DNA of 64,000 nt, taken from the NCBI RefSeq assembly GCF_021917145.1, contig NC_061063.1:6763944-6827943 (forward strand). Direction: 5' to 3'. A model generated the notes under the pieces. The model did no database searches. It was not told the DNA's origin and saw only the letters and a list, made by a program, of their open reading frames with translations. The stretch is from Hypomesus transpacificus (taxonomy: Eukaryota; Chordata; Actinopteri; Osmeriformes; Osmeridae). Shown here in pieces: positions 1 to 20,810 of this stretch (positions are counted from its first letter, which is position 1; each line of letters starts with the position of its first letter). A program made the position numbers and the translations under genes.

Positions 1-1057
1 ACCCTGTTTCCTGAGTGGCGTGACTCGACAGAAACTGCACCACCCCGCCCCTCTCTCTGTACTCGTCAACGTGCCAGTTCACACTTCAGTCTTCATGTGC
101 CCGTGACTGGATAAATAAACCCAAAGTGCTGGGGAGTCACCACCAGACCCCCTCCCTTCCTCTCTCTTCCAATTGTCTCAGGAACGGAAACCTGCTTTGT
201 TCCCCTGAATCTTCAAAAACAGGCAGGCACAGACTCTAAGCTGTCGTGGGTTCGATGTGAACAGAAGCCATGGGGCAAGAAACAGACAGAAATAGCGTCC
301 AGTCTAAATAAACAACCCAGCAACATCAGAGGTTCTCTGTGAATTCTCCAAATGTCTTTCATTCAAAATACAATGATTGCTTTAGTTGAGCAGTTGTCTA
401 AATATTGTTTAAGTCAGTATCCTGATATGCTGGGGTGACAATATAGCTGAGGAATAATAAATAAATAAATAATGTCATTGTTATGCAACAATGACTGTCA
501 CTACAGAGGAATTATAATAAGATTCAATATAACATAATTTGATCAAATATGTTGAATTTTTTGGTTGTGTTGCAATCAAACAAGTAATCAACTGTAATCA
601 AATAAAATGAATGTACAAAGAATGTATATATCCTGAATTGCATTTGTGTGGTATCAGTATCTTGCTATTAATACAAATGTATTTGCATGTTTTGTTAGCT
701 TTAATCAGCTGTAAGTCATTGACAAAAACTATCCTGGCACATCATTCATAATTCAAGTCATATAAACGAACAGTTATGAATTTCATACAGAGAAAACAGA
801 ACATTTTATTACTCGAAATATTCAATAAATAAAAAAAACATTCCACCAACATTCACTTAACAATAGGAAATAAATTACAAAAGGGGAATAAGAGACTTGA
901 GACAGTTAAAACACATATTAAAATGTGAAAACTGCCTCACGTCATTTCCTGTGTCTTGAGAGCAGGGGGGGGGGGGGGGCGTTGGCTCCTCTTCTCTTAT
1001 CATCCTGTCCTTTCCTCTGCAGCAATGTCCCCACCCTCACAGTTCTCTCTCTTTCAC

Positions 1058-1180
1058 ACACACACGCACACACACACATGCTAACTCTGCCCCAGTTCTA
1101 ACACACACACACCCTGCCCCAATTCTTACATACACCCACATACGTCACCCTGCCACAGTTCTCACAAAGACACACCCACA
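1058..1180. repeat. CA-rich microsatellite region
   Basis: Interrupted runs of CA dinucleotides separated by short unique spacers, typical of fish intergenic DNA. Confidence 0.7.
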
Positions 1181-2287
1181 CACAGTTCACACACAGACCA
1201 GGATATGTGTGTGTGTGTTGGGGAGCATGGGGGCTTCATAATCAGCATCCAAGATGACGACCCTCTCCTTCACACCTGTGGAACAAGGCTGGGTCCTCAG
1301 CCTTAGACAGGCGTCAGACCAAAATCCTTTGTTGAGCCAGACAGGATCCATGCAAATGAACCTGAACAGCGACACTCTATACACAACAATACGGTATCTG
1401 TGTCTTGCAGAGGCGGCACCAATCACGGGGCTGGGGAGAGCTCAGTTCTTGTGTTGGTCTGGTGTTGCGTGGTGGCGTGTCGTGGACGGAGGAAGTTGGA
1501 GTAACCAGCTGTCATAAACATAAAGGTTAACAATCCAGATTTGCCCCACATCCCGCTGTGGAAGCCCTTAATGGCCATGTGCTGTGCCCATTTAATGACT
1601 GTGAGCAGGATTTTTATGGCCATGGTACAGTTCAGCCCGACGCGGCCCATGGAAGGAGAGTAAAGAGGCAGTGCGGGGGCGGGGGTGGGGGCAGGGCGGG
1701 GGCAGGAAGGGAGGGCAAGGGTGTGGCACGGCCTGGATGCAGTGCTTTCTGATCCAGTGTTTTGGAAGTGGGCATGAGGGGGCTTGGGGGCAGAAGGAGG
1801 CCTTGGAGAGCTCTGTGCTCCCCAATGCCCTTTGGGGTGGGAGGGGGGCTGGAAGGGTGGGGGTACAGACGTCAAGCAACCTGGTACCTCTACACTCTGC
1901 GCTGGAGGGGGGGGGCAGAGGGCTTGGAGGGCCCCAGTAGAGTCCTGCCATGGCTGCACTAATCTCATGTTAATTACGTCACAGGATCAAAGAGAAAGGG
2001 GCCCGGGACAGGGTTTGTACCAGTACAGGAAGGGAGTGGTGGGTGCAGGGATGGAGGGAGGGATGGAGGGAGGGAGCAGAGGAAGGAGGGAGCATGATAT
2101 GAGGGGCATGGGAACAGCCTATCGCCTCTGGCCCTCCGTCCCTCTGATGAACTGGGTTGGTTCCCCCATGCCCCCAGCCATGGGAACGAAGAGCAGCTTA
2201 ACCCGCCGTGCCATCCACCCCTGCATGAGTGCTCGTTTAACGGAAAATAAGTACAGGAGCACTGGGCAGGCTGCCAGATCCCCCCCG

Positions 2288-2313
2288 CACGCACACACAC
2301 ACACACACGCACG

Positions 2314-2347
<34 letters not shown>
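2288..2347. repeat. CA/CG dinucleotide microsatellite
   Basis: An almost pure alternating purine-pyrimidine tract of CACA and CACG units, about 60 bases long. Such a tract is variable in length and can adopt Z-DNA. Confidence 0.8.
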
Positions 2348-2350
<3 letters not shown>

Positions 2351-3449
2351 CCCAGTTCGGATGTGATGGAGACTCTGTATTTAAAATGGGGGGGACTTGG
2401 AATCCTCTCTATGTACTGCCATTTCCACACTATACGCCATGTCAAGTTACTGACATGTTTTCACTATGTGGTTAATTGAAGCAGAACCAGTAAAATACCA
2501 GTAAAACTGCAAATTCTATATGATTTCTGTCTGACAATTTCCCCAGTTTGTGTGTATGAGACTCATAATGTTGCTCCGCACTTGCTCCGCAAGTGTATGC
2601 TTGTTAGTCTTGCATAAATAAATACTCATTCAGAATTCTGTTTGAGGTTTGTTGGTGAGGAGCACAAGCAGGGCGTTCTGTGAGTTTGTAGGTTCTGCCA
2701 GAGAGGAGAGCGCTGGCTGCATACTTCATCATCTCTGAAACAATTAGATGGGTGCCAGCTTCACTTCCATTATCCCTGGCGCACATAGACCTGTGTGTGT
2801 ATTGTGTACATCACGTGACCTCCCGCCCCTTTTTGCTTCATCCAGGTCTTCCAGCCAGAGAAGCCCAAAACAGGGGAAACAAGTCCAGTTAAATCATTCC
2901 TTAATGGGTCATCTACCCTGACTAATGCCCCCTCTCTCCCTCCTTCTGCTCCCCCTCCCTCTTCTCTCCCTTTCCTCCCTCTGTTTGTGTCTGTTATTGT
3001 TCTGAGGGGCAGGTACTTTGCCAGTGCCTGTGGCCCCCCCCCCTCCTCCCCTCCCCCCTCTCTCAAAACACACCGCTTCAATGCACACTGCCACCAAATC
3101 CAACAGTTTAGGCTCACAGAAACCGACCCCAGATACACATCTGACAGAAACCTTTCCCCAAACAAAATCTGAATAAATAAAGGTGCCTCAGACTTACCAC
3201 AGGTTCAGCACTTAAATATATCTACATATTTTACTTCCACTGGTTCAGCCTTTATTTTGTCCCACCTCATTGCTACCAGTGACCAAAATACTGAATCTTA
3301 AAAAAGCTTTTTGACTCTTGGTATCATTCTATCATACTCTTTAACTATGAATAATATTAATGGTAATGATAATTAGGTACAACGCATGGCATGTTACAAT
3401 AATGCTTCATCCCGTCGTGAGATAGTGAAACAAACAAGGGACCAGAAAG

Positions 3450-4684
3450 TCTCTGTCTCGTTCTTGCTTTTATTCAAGGTGAACATATTCAGACAAACAT
3501 CAATTATGAACACCGTACCCTCCCCACACACACACGCACACCGAGTGAAAAGATGACAGATGTGGAAACAGCCACCCGACTTGTATAAAACGCTTCATTT
3601 GAAGCAGCATTTCATTTCATATTTTTCTTTTCATATCATAAACTTCATACAAAATTCAGACGGTGCAAGTAAATAATTTTTCAAGGTCAGAAAAAAGCCC
3701 ATAAAGTGCATTTAACTGTCTCTAGGGAATGGAGGGTGTGGGGTGGTGTGGGGGGGGCATGTCTCTGGGTGGGGGAAGCTGGATCTGACACCAGGATGCC
3801 ACTTAGAAGGATGGGAGGGGGGGCGTTTGACAGTCAGCCAGGAGGGAGTATTCCTGCTGAGCCAACTGAGGCTGTCAATCATCTGAATAACATGACAGAT
3901 CCAGCGAGACAAGGGGTTGACGCTGAACTCAAAAACCCCTCGCCCCAAATGACAGTCACATTGAATAGCTGCTGTAAATCCTAAAACATCTATGACTGAC
4001 GAAACACATTTGTTCCTTTGACATTTTAAGAACCGTCTGCGCATTCTCTTTGTGAACCATTAAGCTTATTTGTGAACGACCCTCTGACGTGACCCTACCA
4101 CCGCTGTGCAACATGGCCAACAAAACCATGATATACACGCAGGTTCCACCATACTAATAGGACTGACACCTGCAACCTATTAATGTCTGAACTCAATCTC
4201 AACACAGGCTTTGGTAAACTGAACATTACATTGTTGTTTCACGCTGAAAACTGCTGAACACTTGGCTACATACTTTTGTAACACCTCAGAATAGAACCGA
4301 AGTCTGAATGTCAATATTCCTTCTTTGACACTTCAAATGTTCTCTGTTTTGAATCATTTGGCTATGGCGTAATACATCCTTGAAAACAGATCATTAGACC
4401 CGTATGGTTGTCACAGGATAGTTGCTGTCCAAAGTTCACGGGGCAAATCAATATCATCAGCCCCAGAGAGAACACCCAGTCCAGTCCAGACCAGGTCAGG
4501 CCCTGAACAAACACAGTTCCACTGGACTAATACAACTCAGCCTGTTATGAGACGGGACAGTCGGCTGACTCGAGATCAACCTTTTGTGTCTGGCTCGTGG
4601 AAAACCCCCAGAGGGGCTGTGTGCTGGTATCTCCTGCTAGTCCTCATTGACTGACGTTGCTGTGCCTAGTCATCATCATCATCT
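3450..4684 (-). other. ARL4A 3' untranslated region (inferred)
   Basis: Non-coding sequence downstream of the ARL4A stop codon. On the minus strand a canonical AATAAA lies at 3474-3469, which would place cleavage near 3450. The 3' end is inferred from this signal alone. A G-rich stretch near 3735-3760 and ordinary A/T-rich DNA fill the rest. Confidence 0.45.
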
Positions 4685-5290
4685 TCATCTCTTCTTCTTC
4701 TGCTGCCGCAGCGTCTTCCTCCTCTTGGTGATCATGGCGTGCAGCTTCTCCAGCCCCTCCTGCAGCCCCTCCCCGATGATGGCGCAGGCGGGCTGCAGGT
4801 GCCAGGGCGTGGAGGCGCCCAGCTCGCCCAGGGCCAGCATGCGCTCCATCTCCTGCAGGGTGAGAGAGTTCCTCAGGTCCTGCTTGTTGGCCACCACCAG
4901 CACGGGAACACCCTGGTTCTCGGCCAACCGGGTGATTTTGTGCAGCTCCGTCTTGGCCTCCTCGACGCGCTCGCCGTCTACTGAGTCCACCACGAACACG
5001 ATGCCGTCGGCGCAGCGGGTGTAGGAGCGCCACAGCGGCCGCAGTTTCTCCTGCCCGCCCACGTCCCAGAAGTGGAAGGCTGCTTTCCGCCGGCCAGAGC
5101 CCAGGGACACTTTGATCTTCTCGGTGTTAAATCCCTTCGTCGGGACCGTGTTCACAAACTCATTGAAGCGCAGCCGGTACAATACGGTGGTCTTCCCAGC
5201 ACAGTCCAGCCCCAGAATAACAATGTGGAGAGCCTGGAAGGAGGGCAGGCAGGGGAAAAGAGCTGGATGGTCCGATAATCCATTCCCCAT
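4685..5290 (-). CDS. arl4a: ADP-ribosylation factor-like protein 4A
   Basis: A 201-residue small GTPase of the ARF/ARL family in a single uninterrupted coding exon, as is usual for ARL4 genes. Gly2 follows the initiator Met and fits N-myristoylation. The P-loop is GLDCAGKT (about residues 27-34), switch 1 contains [10 protein letters not shown], switch 2 is [13 protein letters not shown], and NKQD gives guanine specificity. The lysine/arginine-rich tail ending RQQKKKR is the ARL4 signature for plasma-membrane and nuclear targeting. The first seven residues (MGNGLSD) and the tail match ARL4A better than ARL4C or ARL4D. ARL4 proteins recruit cytohesin ARF-GEFs to the plasma membrane and affect actin and migration. 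SCIN lies upstream on the same strand, as in human 7p21. Teleosts may keep two copies, so the a/b suffix is unknown. Confidence 0.95.
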   Translation of the reverse strand: MGNGLSDHPALFPCLPSFQALHIVILGLDCAGKTTVLYRLRFNEFVNTVPTKGFNTEKIKVSLGSGRRKAAFHFWDVGGQEKLRPLWRSYTRCADGIVFVVDSVDGERVEEAKTELHKITRLAENQGVPVLVVANKQDLRNSLTLQEMERMLALGELGASTPWHLQPACAIIGEGLQEGLEKLHAMITKRRKTLRQQKKKR

Positions 5291-6127
5291 CTTGTTTTGT
5301 CACGTTGGAGAGGATAGAAGCAGGGCCAGACAGGAGGAGACTACTGCTTCACCAAAATATTCACGAGGCTTCTCTCATTCCCCCCGGGGCTGCAGCTTTA
5401 ACCTATGAAAAAAAAGGAGGATGCAGTGTAAGCAACAGTAAAAGCATTCAGTCCATTGCTTTACAATTGGAGGGGCTATTCAATGTTAAGTGAATAAACC
5501 CCGTCTCCCTTTTATTCCACAGCCTTAACATCTTTTAAACTGCGTCCACGTTATTCCGGGCCATAGGAGATGAATGAGAAATAAAACAGCAGGGTGGACG
5601 AGAGGCTATTTGCACATGTAGCGCCTCAAGCAGAGGACGGGGATTTGATACGCTAATTTCCTTTCAATGGCAGTATCGATATAAATGTACTTGGACGCTT
5701 TGGTTTCCAACAAAAATCCCTCTTTCTATTATGCATACAGCTGTAGAGTGGCAAAGCATCACATTGCTTGACGTGTGTTTTCGTCTTGACAAACAGTCAA
5801 AATGCAAGGACATTTTCAACAGCTACCCCAAAAAGCTATGAAAAACGAAAGCTGTTGCGCGGCAACATAGGGTACAGCCTGACATGGCAAGCTGATATTG
5901 ATGGACGCGCCTCTACGGTTATGCCAACAAGTGCATTGGGAAAAGCATTTCCTACATGTTGAAATCAATTCATCAATACGATAATTTCAAATGATGCAAT
6001 TATGTAAGCAACACTTTTACGTGTTTTAGAAAACGATCACAACGATAGTTTGTCTAATTATTTTTGTTTAATCCGAAGCTCTCTCACTGCGCACGGCTAA
6101 AAGAAAATGACCTTTTGCTGTCTTACC
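5291..6127 (-). other. ARL4A 5' UTR exons and intron (inferred)
   Basis: On the minus strand, a good donor (GTTAAG followed by GTAAGA) ends a likely non-coding exon at 6127. A strong acceptor with a T-rich tract ends at 5403, so the coding exon would begin at 5402, about 110 bases before the ATG. A non-coding first exon followed by one coding exon is the usual ARL4A layout. The exact transcription start is not visible; an inverted CCAAT box lies near 6317. Confidence 0.45.
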
Positions 6128-6839
6128 TTAACGATGAATGTACTTTCCAAACATGGAAAATCAACAATGGTGCAACAGTGTATCCTTGTTTGATCTTCTG
6201 AACCTCTCACAGTCACGTTCACACAACCACTGAAAGATAAAGTGCGTCTCCTTCCTCTCTATTCCAGAGCACAGGTTCAACCCACATCACGCAGCCGCCA
6301 ATCTCCGCGTTGCCTGATTGGATGAGAGCAACGCCTGTCGTTTTTCAGCGAGACACACCTTCTCTCCACCTGTTTGTGTCACTCAGAGAACTCTGAAGTA
6401 GCAGCTATACATACTATACATTTGTTTGCCATGAACAAACATTTGGATGGTAAATTAATTAATCAATGTTCTCACGCCAAAATAATGAGGCCTCATTCAA
6501 ATATTTAATTAATAAACACTCATGCTTGTGTTTATAATAAAACAAAGACCTCATATATGATTCTATTTAGACATAACGTTAGACCTATGTTACTGATGAC
6601 AAAAGGAAACTTCACCTGGCCAATGGCTTTGCTGCTTTAAGTAGGCTGACTTCAGTTGGCTGGGGTGCTTTTTTATAGATCATAGTTTTAATCACAAGTT
6701 ATCCAGATAGGAAGTATTAGTGTTCGGGCTGCTACTCTTGATCCAAGTGATGGAATACTAAACTCAGGGTATTGGCTGGTGATAGGCATTCTGAGCCCCT
6801 GCCAGCTACATTTGTCTTGGATTGCATGGGACTGCCATG

Positions 6840-7051
6840 TCGAGAATATAACTTATTTTATTTTATTGTACATTTTATTTAATTCTAATTCTACTTAGTA
6901 CTTCTAGTTTATGTACCCTTAGTATAGATAGTCCACATATTTAAATTTTAGGTTCCTATATGTTTATTGTATGCACCTTCCTGCCAAAGTAAATTCCTTG
7001 TCTGTGCAAACTTTCATGGCGAATAAATCCCTTTCTGATTCTGATTCTGAT
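6840..7051 (+). mobile_element. 3' end of a non-LTR retrotransposon (LINE)
   Basis: A/T-rich sequence ending in an AATAAA-containing segment and a short tail of repeated TTCTGA units (7034-7051). This pattern, a conserved 3' end followed by a hexamer tail, is typical of 5'-truncated L2/CR1-type LINE copies in fish. I see no reverse transcriptase frame, so this is a short dead copy. The family assignment rests on the tail pattern and is tentative. Confidence 0.5.
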
Positions 7052-7061
7052 AACTGTTGCA

Positions 7062-7075
7062 CCACCAGGTGGCAG
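7062..7075 (+). promoter_or_regulatory. CTCF-like motif
   Basis: CCACCAGGTGGCAG matches the core CTCF consensus closely. It sits in the spacer between SCIN and ARL4A, right after the LINE tail. Binding is not shown by sequence alone. Confidence 0.35.
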
Positions 7076-7461
7076 ATAATGTCAACTACATGTTTTGAAG
7101 ATACACTTTTTTTCAGGGAAAACATTTAAGTGTCTCCCTTTCCTATATTGACTCCTCTAATTTAACAACCAATGATTCCACATTATGTTTCTGTCACAGA
7201 AAAAAGGAATTTAGTTTGACTTGAAATTATGTTCAAATACAATTTCGAAAAATGAAAGGATAGTATGTGTGGAGATAATGCCACATCCAAAACTTTAATG
7301 ACAAAATAAAAAGCTCAGCATTCATATTGTCCAAAATATTATATTAAGTACTACTACCTGTAAGAAAATAACCTTTTTTAAAGCATACACACAAAAAAAA
7401 AAACGTCCAAACAGTAACATCAGCCCATTTCTATCTACCGGTAATCAAAGCAATGCTGTCA

Positions 7462-14503
<7,042 letters not shown>

Positions 14504-15867
14504 GTCTGTTACCTGGCTCAGGTGGACAGGATGGATGTGGATCCCAAGAGCGGTGTGAGGAGAGCGGTGTGAGGAGAGCGAGGTGAGGGAGAAGGAACAC
14601 AGCGCTTGTCTGTTCCTGTGGAAGACTGAGTCAATAGTCTCAGTGTGCAAAGCTGTTTTGCTTCAGTTGAGTTTGGGTGGGTGTGTCTACATGTGGCCAA
14701 AGTACACATACACATACACACACATGCACACGCACACTTATTCAGACTTAAACATTGCTGTTCCTGTTCACCATTTTCCAGACAATGTCGCATCACAAAT
14801 CCTAAGTTAAATTTACAAAAACAAGAAACTATTCCGCAAGTTCTTTGTTTAGCTACACAAATCACAAGCTGACAATATGTTTCCTTATTTTAATTCTCAG
14901 TAAATCTTATAGCATATTTGCCTCTTCAGTGGAAATAAACAAGCTTTACTTAAGAAACTTGATCTTCTGCTGCACTTTCTGTATGCAAAACTTGTACTTA
15001 GCTTTAGACAAAAGTGTCTTCTTTACAACTATGTAGAATTACTAGTCATACATGTTTGGAGTTCCCCAGGCCACTGAGTAAAGTAAATTGATGAAGGTAG
15101 ACTATTTCCAGATATGAATAATATTGAATGAATGCATTTTAAAGTTCCCCTGAAAGTCAAGGCTTTCCTTATTCATCTAAGAAAAAATCGGATTTAGTAA
15201 TGCTAGTTAGTAGTTAGGTTACTCTTGAATTGGGGTTTGATGGCCTACAAAACTTCATTTTATCTTGTAATTAAAGATAAGAAAACAGGAAGTGTGATAG
15301 TCATGTTGAAAGAAACGCCAGTATTATTACACCTCCAAAAATAGATGACTTATGCTGTTTTGAACCTCTCTATACTAATGGGCCTGAGTCCTGAGAACCT
15401 AGAACACGTTAGCCTAGTTAGATAGGATGTCATAGGGATTATTCCAAACATCTCAGTTATGAAACAACAATTCCCAATAACCCAAGATTGAATTGAATAT
15501 GATCAGGGGTGTAGCTAGTGTTTCATGGTAGGTGAATTATATATGCTGATGAGTATGATATTTGCTTTCTGTAGTTAATGTTATCACTAATGCACCATAT
15601 ACTAACTGAACCTGAATCTGGAGCTGTTGCATTAGCTTTTCTGGCATTTCACAATCGATAGACAATTCTACAGACACGCACCTGCATTACACATCACATG
15701 ATTGAATGTATGCTTGATCAGGTCAGAGAATCTAGCTCTTTCAAACTATCATAGTTGCAATACATTGGCATTTTCACCTAATCAGAAAGTCAAAACAAAC
15801 TGGATTTGTTTCATAGGTTTGCTTCATAGGTTTAATAGCAAAAATATGGACTGGACATTTGAGAACA
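14504..15867. other. SCIN upstream region
   Basis: No coding sequence seen. On the minus strand the frame stays open for a short distance upstream of the SCIN ATG, probably 5' UTR. A CA-rich tract lies at about 14702-14737. The remainder is A/T-rich, and the 3' UTR of the unrecognised gene at 15868 should occupy its right part. Confidence 0.45.
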
Positions 15868-17112
15868 TTATTCCACAGTCCCTGCCTCAGTGGAATAAAG
15901 CTGGTGTAGGAAGCGCTCCAGGGTGTACTCCTCCCTAGCTGCCAACACGTTGTTGTCCACCCCCAGCCAGGTGACTCTGGCACCCTGCTCTCGCTCCAGC
16001 TGGCTCTCCATCCTCAGCTTCTCCCGCGAGTCGCTCTGCCTCACCGGCAGAAGGGACGGGGAGGCTTCAGGGTCCTGTTCCTCACACAGGTCACCAGGGC
16101 TGTCCCCGTCACAGACAGCATTGAGATTCTCTCCATCATCCAGGCCAAAGGAAGGTAGTGGAGGGGAACAAGCCGCTGGGTGCAAGGTCGGGGGCGTGGA
16201 AAGTGGGGTCATTTTGGAGAGAACAGCCCAGTCTGACAGGGTGAGGGGTCTCTGAGGCGAGGCCTGGCTGGCCTTGGACGGGCCTGTGGGGGACGGAGCT
16301 GAGCGTCCATCCTCTGAGGCCATATAGTAGAGCATCTCCGAAAGGACGGGGTAGCTCGGAGCATCGGCATAGCTGTCCCATAGCCTCAGGAGTCGTGCCC
16401 CTTCCTCCCTTTCCCCCTCCACTGGTGTGGACAGTATGTACTCCAGGTCATCAATTGGGTTGGTCGTGGTCCAATGTGCTTGGCTGTCTGCATCAGAGGG
16501 GATGTTGGAAGGTGTTGGGCCATACTGATCATGCCTTCCTTCAGGTCCGGTTGGTCGTGCATCTGGACAGCCATCGGTGCCTGCAGTTCTCTCCTCTGCT
16601 TCTCTCATTGCTTCTCTTCGACGCTTGCGCTGGGCTCTTCTACGCTGTCTTTCTGCCACCTTCTCTAATCGTATCTTTGCCAACAATATTCTGTACTTCG
16701 TCATAAAGTTGGGGCTACACGGACGCTTCACCACACTCTTTTTCCTCTTCTTCTTTTGTGGTGAACGCGGCACATCTTGTGGGACAGAAGGAGCCAGGAT
16801 CAGGGTGGGATCCGGGACGCCATCCACCTCCGGATTGTCAGAAACAGTGACTGGCTCCTGGTTTGAATCCCCTGCAAAGTTGGGGGGGGGGGGGTCATGG
16901 GTCAGTACAACCGATACAACTGTCTCTGCATAACACCATGATAAAGCTGTCCATTACATACAGTGTGGATGCTGATCTTTGTGGTGTGCAAAGTTCACCT
17001 CAACATCAGAATTGCTCACTTACCATTTTCTGTATGGAAAGTAAGTGGATGGTCCCTTTCCAAACTGGGCTGAAAGCTCATAATTACCCTTGTACAACTG
17101 ACCTTCAGCCAT
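15868..17112 (-). CDS. Unrecognised protein-coding gene
   Basis: The main exon (16871-15868) has a good acceptor and stays open for 334 codons to a TAA. I do not recognise the protein. It starts with an acidic stretch, then a strongly basic region (KKKRKK, then an arginine-rich run with RRRAQRKRRRE) that could be nuclear localisation or nucleic-acid binding. Next comes a serine/proline-rich middle, an acidic patch and a conserved-looking end with EEYTLERFLHQLY. There is no signal peptide or membrane segment. A candidate first exon with ATG at 17112 is in phase if the donor GTAATT after 17088 is used, giving about 342 aa. A better donor (GTAAGT after 17023) would put the main exon out of frame. 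Start and first exon are therefore uncertain; the main exon is solid. It lies between TMEM106B and SCIN, where human has VWDE, which it does not resemble. Confidence 0.55.
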
Positions 17113-19058
17113 CCAAGGAAATGAAATACTATGCCAAAATGTTCTACATCCAGCTATTTATACTTTGTACTGATTGTGATGTCATAAATGATATTTATGA
17201 TGATCAAATTGTTGCTTCAAAGTATCTGTATGGCAACTTTCTATGAATGAGGATAGTGAGCAATTGTACATATTGATCGAGACCAATTCATCAGATGGTG
17301 CGTGATAGGTATGCTGAGCATTTGAAGTGTTCAGATCAAAATGCAAATTAAGAGGTTGCAGCTTTAAATCCTCCCTGTATGTTGAATGGATGATTGTCTG
17401 GTAAATTAGTATTTATTTATTGACATCTTATTTAACAAGGACAAGGTTTTCCATGTCTGGCTAAGTGTCATTGGTGGGGGTTTTTGCCAACCAGAACAGT
17501 GTGTTGTTGAGAACTCTATTGATGTCACAATGAATCATGTGTTATGACTGCTTCTCCTTTTGGTTGTTTGACTGGTAGTGTAGTGACACATTACACATCA
17601 GTGCTTTAAAAGTTTATTCATGCGGTAAAAACTGATACCACACTATGGGATTCCATAATTACATATTATGAGATCAACGTAATGACAATCTATGAAAACT
17701 GTCATAGTACTCTTCAAAACAAGCGTAATGACTGTTAAAATAAATAGAGGTTAAGTTCTACACATAGAGCCTACAGCAAATATAAACAGATTTGTGACAA
17801 TACAAATTAATCTTCCACAGGACAGCAAATTTAGCTAATCTAAAACATTTAAAACAGGTTAAAGTGCTTGTAGGAACAAACAAAATTGTTATTAATTTTA
17901 CTCTAGGTTTCTAAAATTTCTACTGAAAATAAAACTAAAACTTCTGTACTTTTTGTGGTACTTTGAATGAGTATAGTTAAATATTCCAACTTTTAAGCTT
18001 TCAAAAATCCTCTGGAATAGATACAATCATACTTAAGTATGGTATAATTCATTTCTTGTTCTAATCTAGGAAATTCCACAAATTGTCAAATAAGGTCTGA
18101 AATGCCAACCAGTCCTTTATCAAAACTCACAAAGCCCCTTGGTCTTTTTATAAGCATATATGTATGTGTATCTCAGTGGTCGCCCATGGTGATTTAGTAG
18201 CCACAGTGTTAGAGATGATCCAACATCAAATGATGCCTCAGCACCTGTACTGACTCAAAGCTGCAGTTGAGTAAAGGTACATTTATGCCTTGAAATTACG
18301 ATTTAGCTGGCATTTCTGCCTTTCAAGTGATCATTACAGCACAAACACTGAGATCACCCTATAGGAAGGTAGGTAAACATTTTGTACAGCTGAAAACATG
18401 TACACAGCACCCCCTACTGGAGAACTTCAGCATCACAGATAATGACAATAATTAAAGCTGTGAGGGCAGTAAGAGGGCAGACATACTAAGCAAACATGTA
18501 ATCATAATACACACTATTGCTCCATCATTGTGAGTTCTATCTTAATGAGAGAACACTTTCAAGATTCTCTTCACCCACATATGGATGAGGAGTTGCCAAA
18601 CTCTGAATATATACCATATCCATTTACAGTGTTAGAAAATGCATTGACTCTTGGGTGATACGGTAACAGCCGCGGTACCCAGTGTGCTCTGTCAGAAGTG
18701 CATAAAGTGCATCCTGGTTGGGTGATAAAAATATATATTCATCCATGCTGCCATTTTGATATAGTGTACCTCCGGAAAAATCACGTTCTTTTGATAGTCG
18801 TGTCAGAGCCATCAGTTAATCTCTGCTGGAACGTGACAACATCGGCCATTTTACAAAAATGTACATCCAACACCAGTCAACAAGCATAGAAATGAAACAC
18901 ACAGTGGAATGTGTTTGCTGTGTGGAGAAGGAAGTGAAGTACGAGAAAGCGTTGAACACAGTGAACTATCTATGGCTAGCCTCCACTAAGCCCATGTCAT
19001 GGCCTAGGAGCAGGTCAGAGAGAGGGAAGGGGGGTGTTATACATAAAGCGTGTGTATA
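17113..19058. other. Spacer between the unknown gene and TMEM106B
   Basis: No gene I can support. It should contain the TMEM106B 3' UTR (minus strand); a minus-strand AATAAA pair near 17415-17425 is a possible end. Open frames near 18624-18812 (minus) and 18859-19227 (plus) have no recognisable domain and no convincing splice sites. A CTCF-like motif on the minus strand lies at 18403-18420. Confidence 0.4.
18403..18420 (-). promoter_or_regulatory. CTCF-like motif
   Basis: On the minus strand CCAGTAGGGGGTGC fits the CTCF core consensus well. It lies in the spacer downstream of TMEM106B and is in the opposite orientation to the sites at 7062 and 9246. Confidence 0.4.

Positions 19059-20810
<1,752 letters not shown>

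Larger units (their letters stand above)
1..3449. other. Intergenic, no gene seen
   Basis: I see no coding region supported by splice sites or by similarity to a known protein. The stretch holds low-complexity DNA: a G run near 965-979, CA-rich tracts near 1058-1180 and 2288-2347, G-rich purine tracts near 1670-1720 and 2040-2095, and A/T-rich DNA between about 420 and 960. The longer open frames here lie in these biased tracts and look like chance. It lies 3' of ARL4A; in human the next gene on that side is ETV1, of which I see nothing. Confidence 0.6.
6128..7293. other. ARL4A promoter side and spacer to SCIN
   Basis: No gene seen. The right part of ARL4A exon 1 and its promoter region lie near 6130-6400, followed by A/T-rich spacer and the tail of a retroelement (6840-7051). 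A CTCF-like site lies at 7062-7075. On the minus strand ATTAAA at 7299-7294 is the best candidate for the SCIN poly(A) signal. Confidence 0.45.

Noticed and set aside
1423-2479. Several 120-230 codon open frames on both strands
   Set aside because: They lie in G-rich and CA-rich low-complexity DNA, have repetitive composition (Pro, Gly, His/Thr runs), no domain and no splice context.
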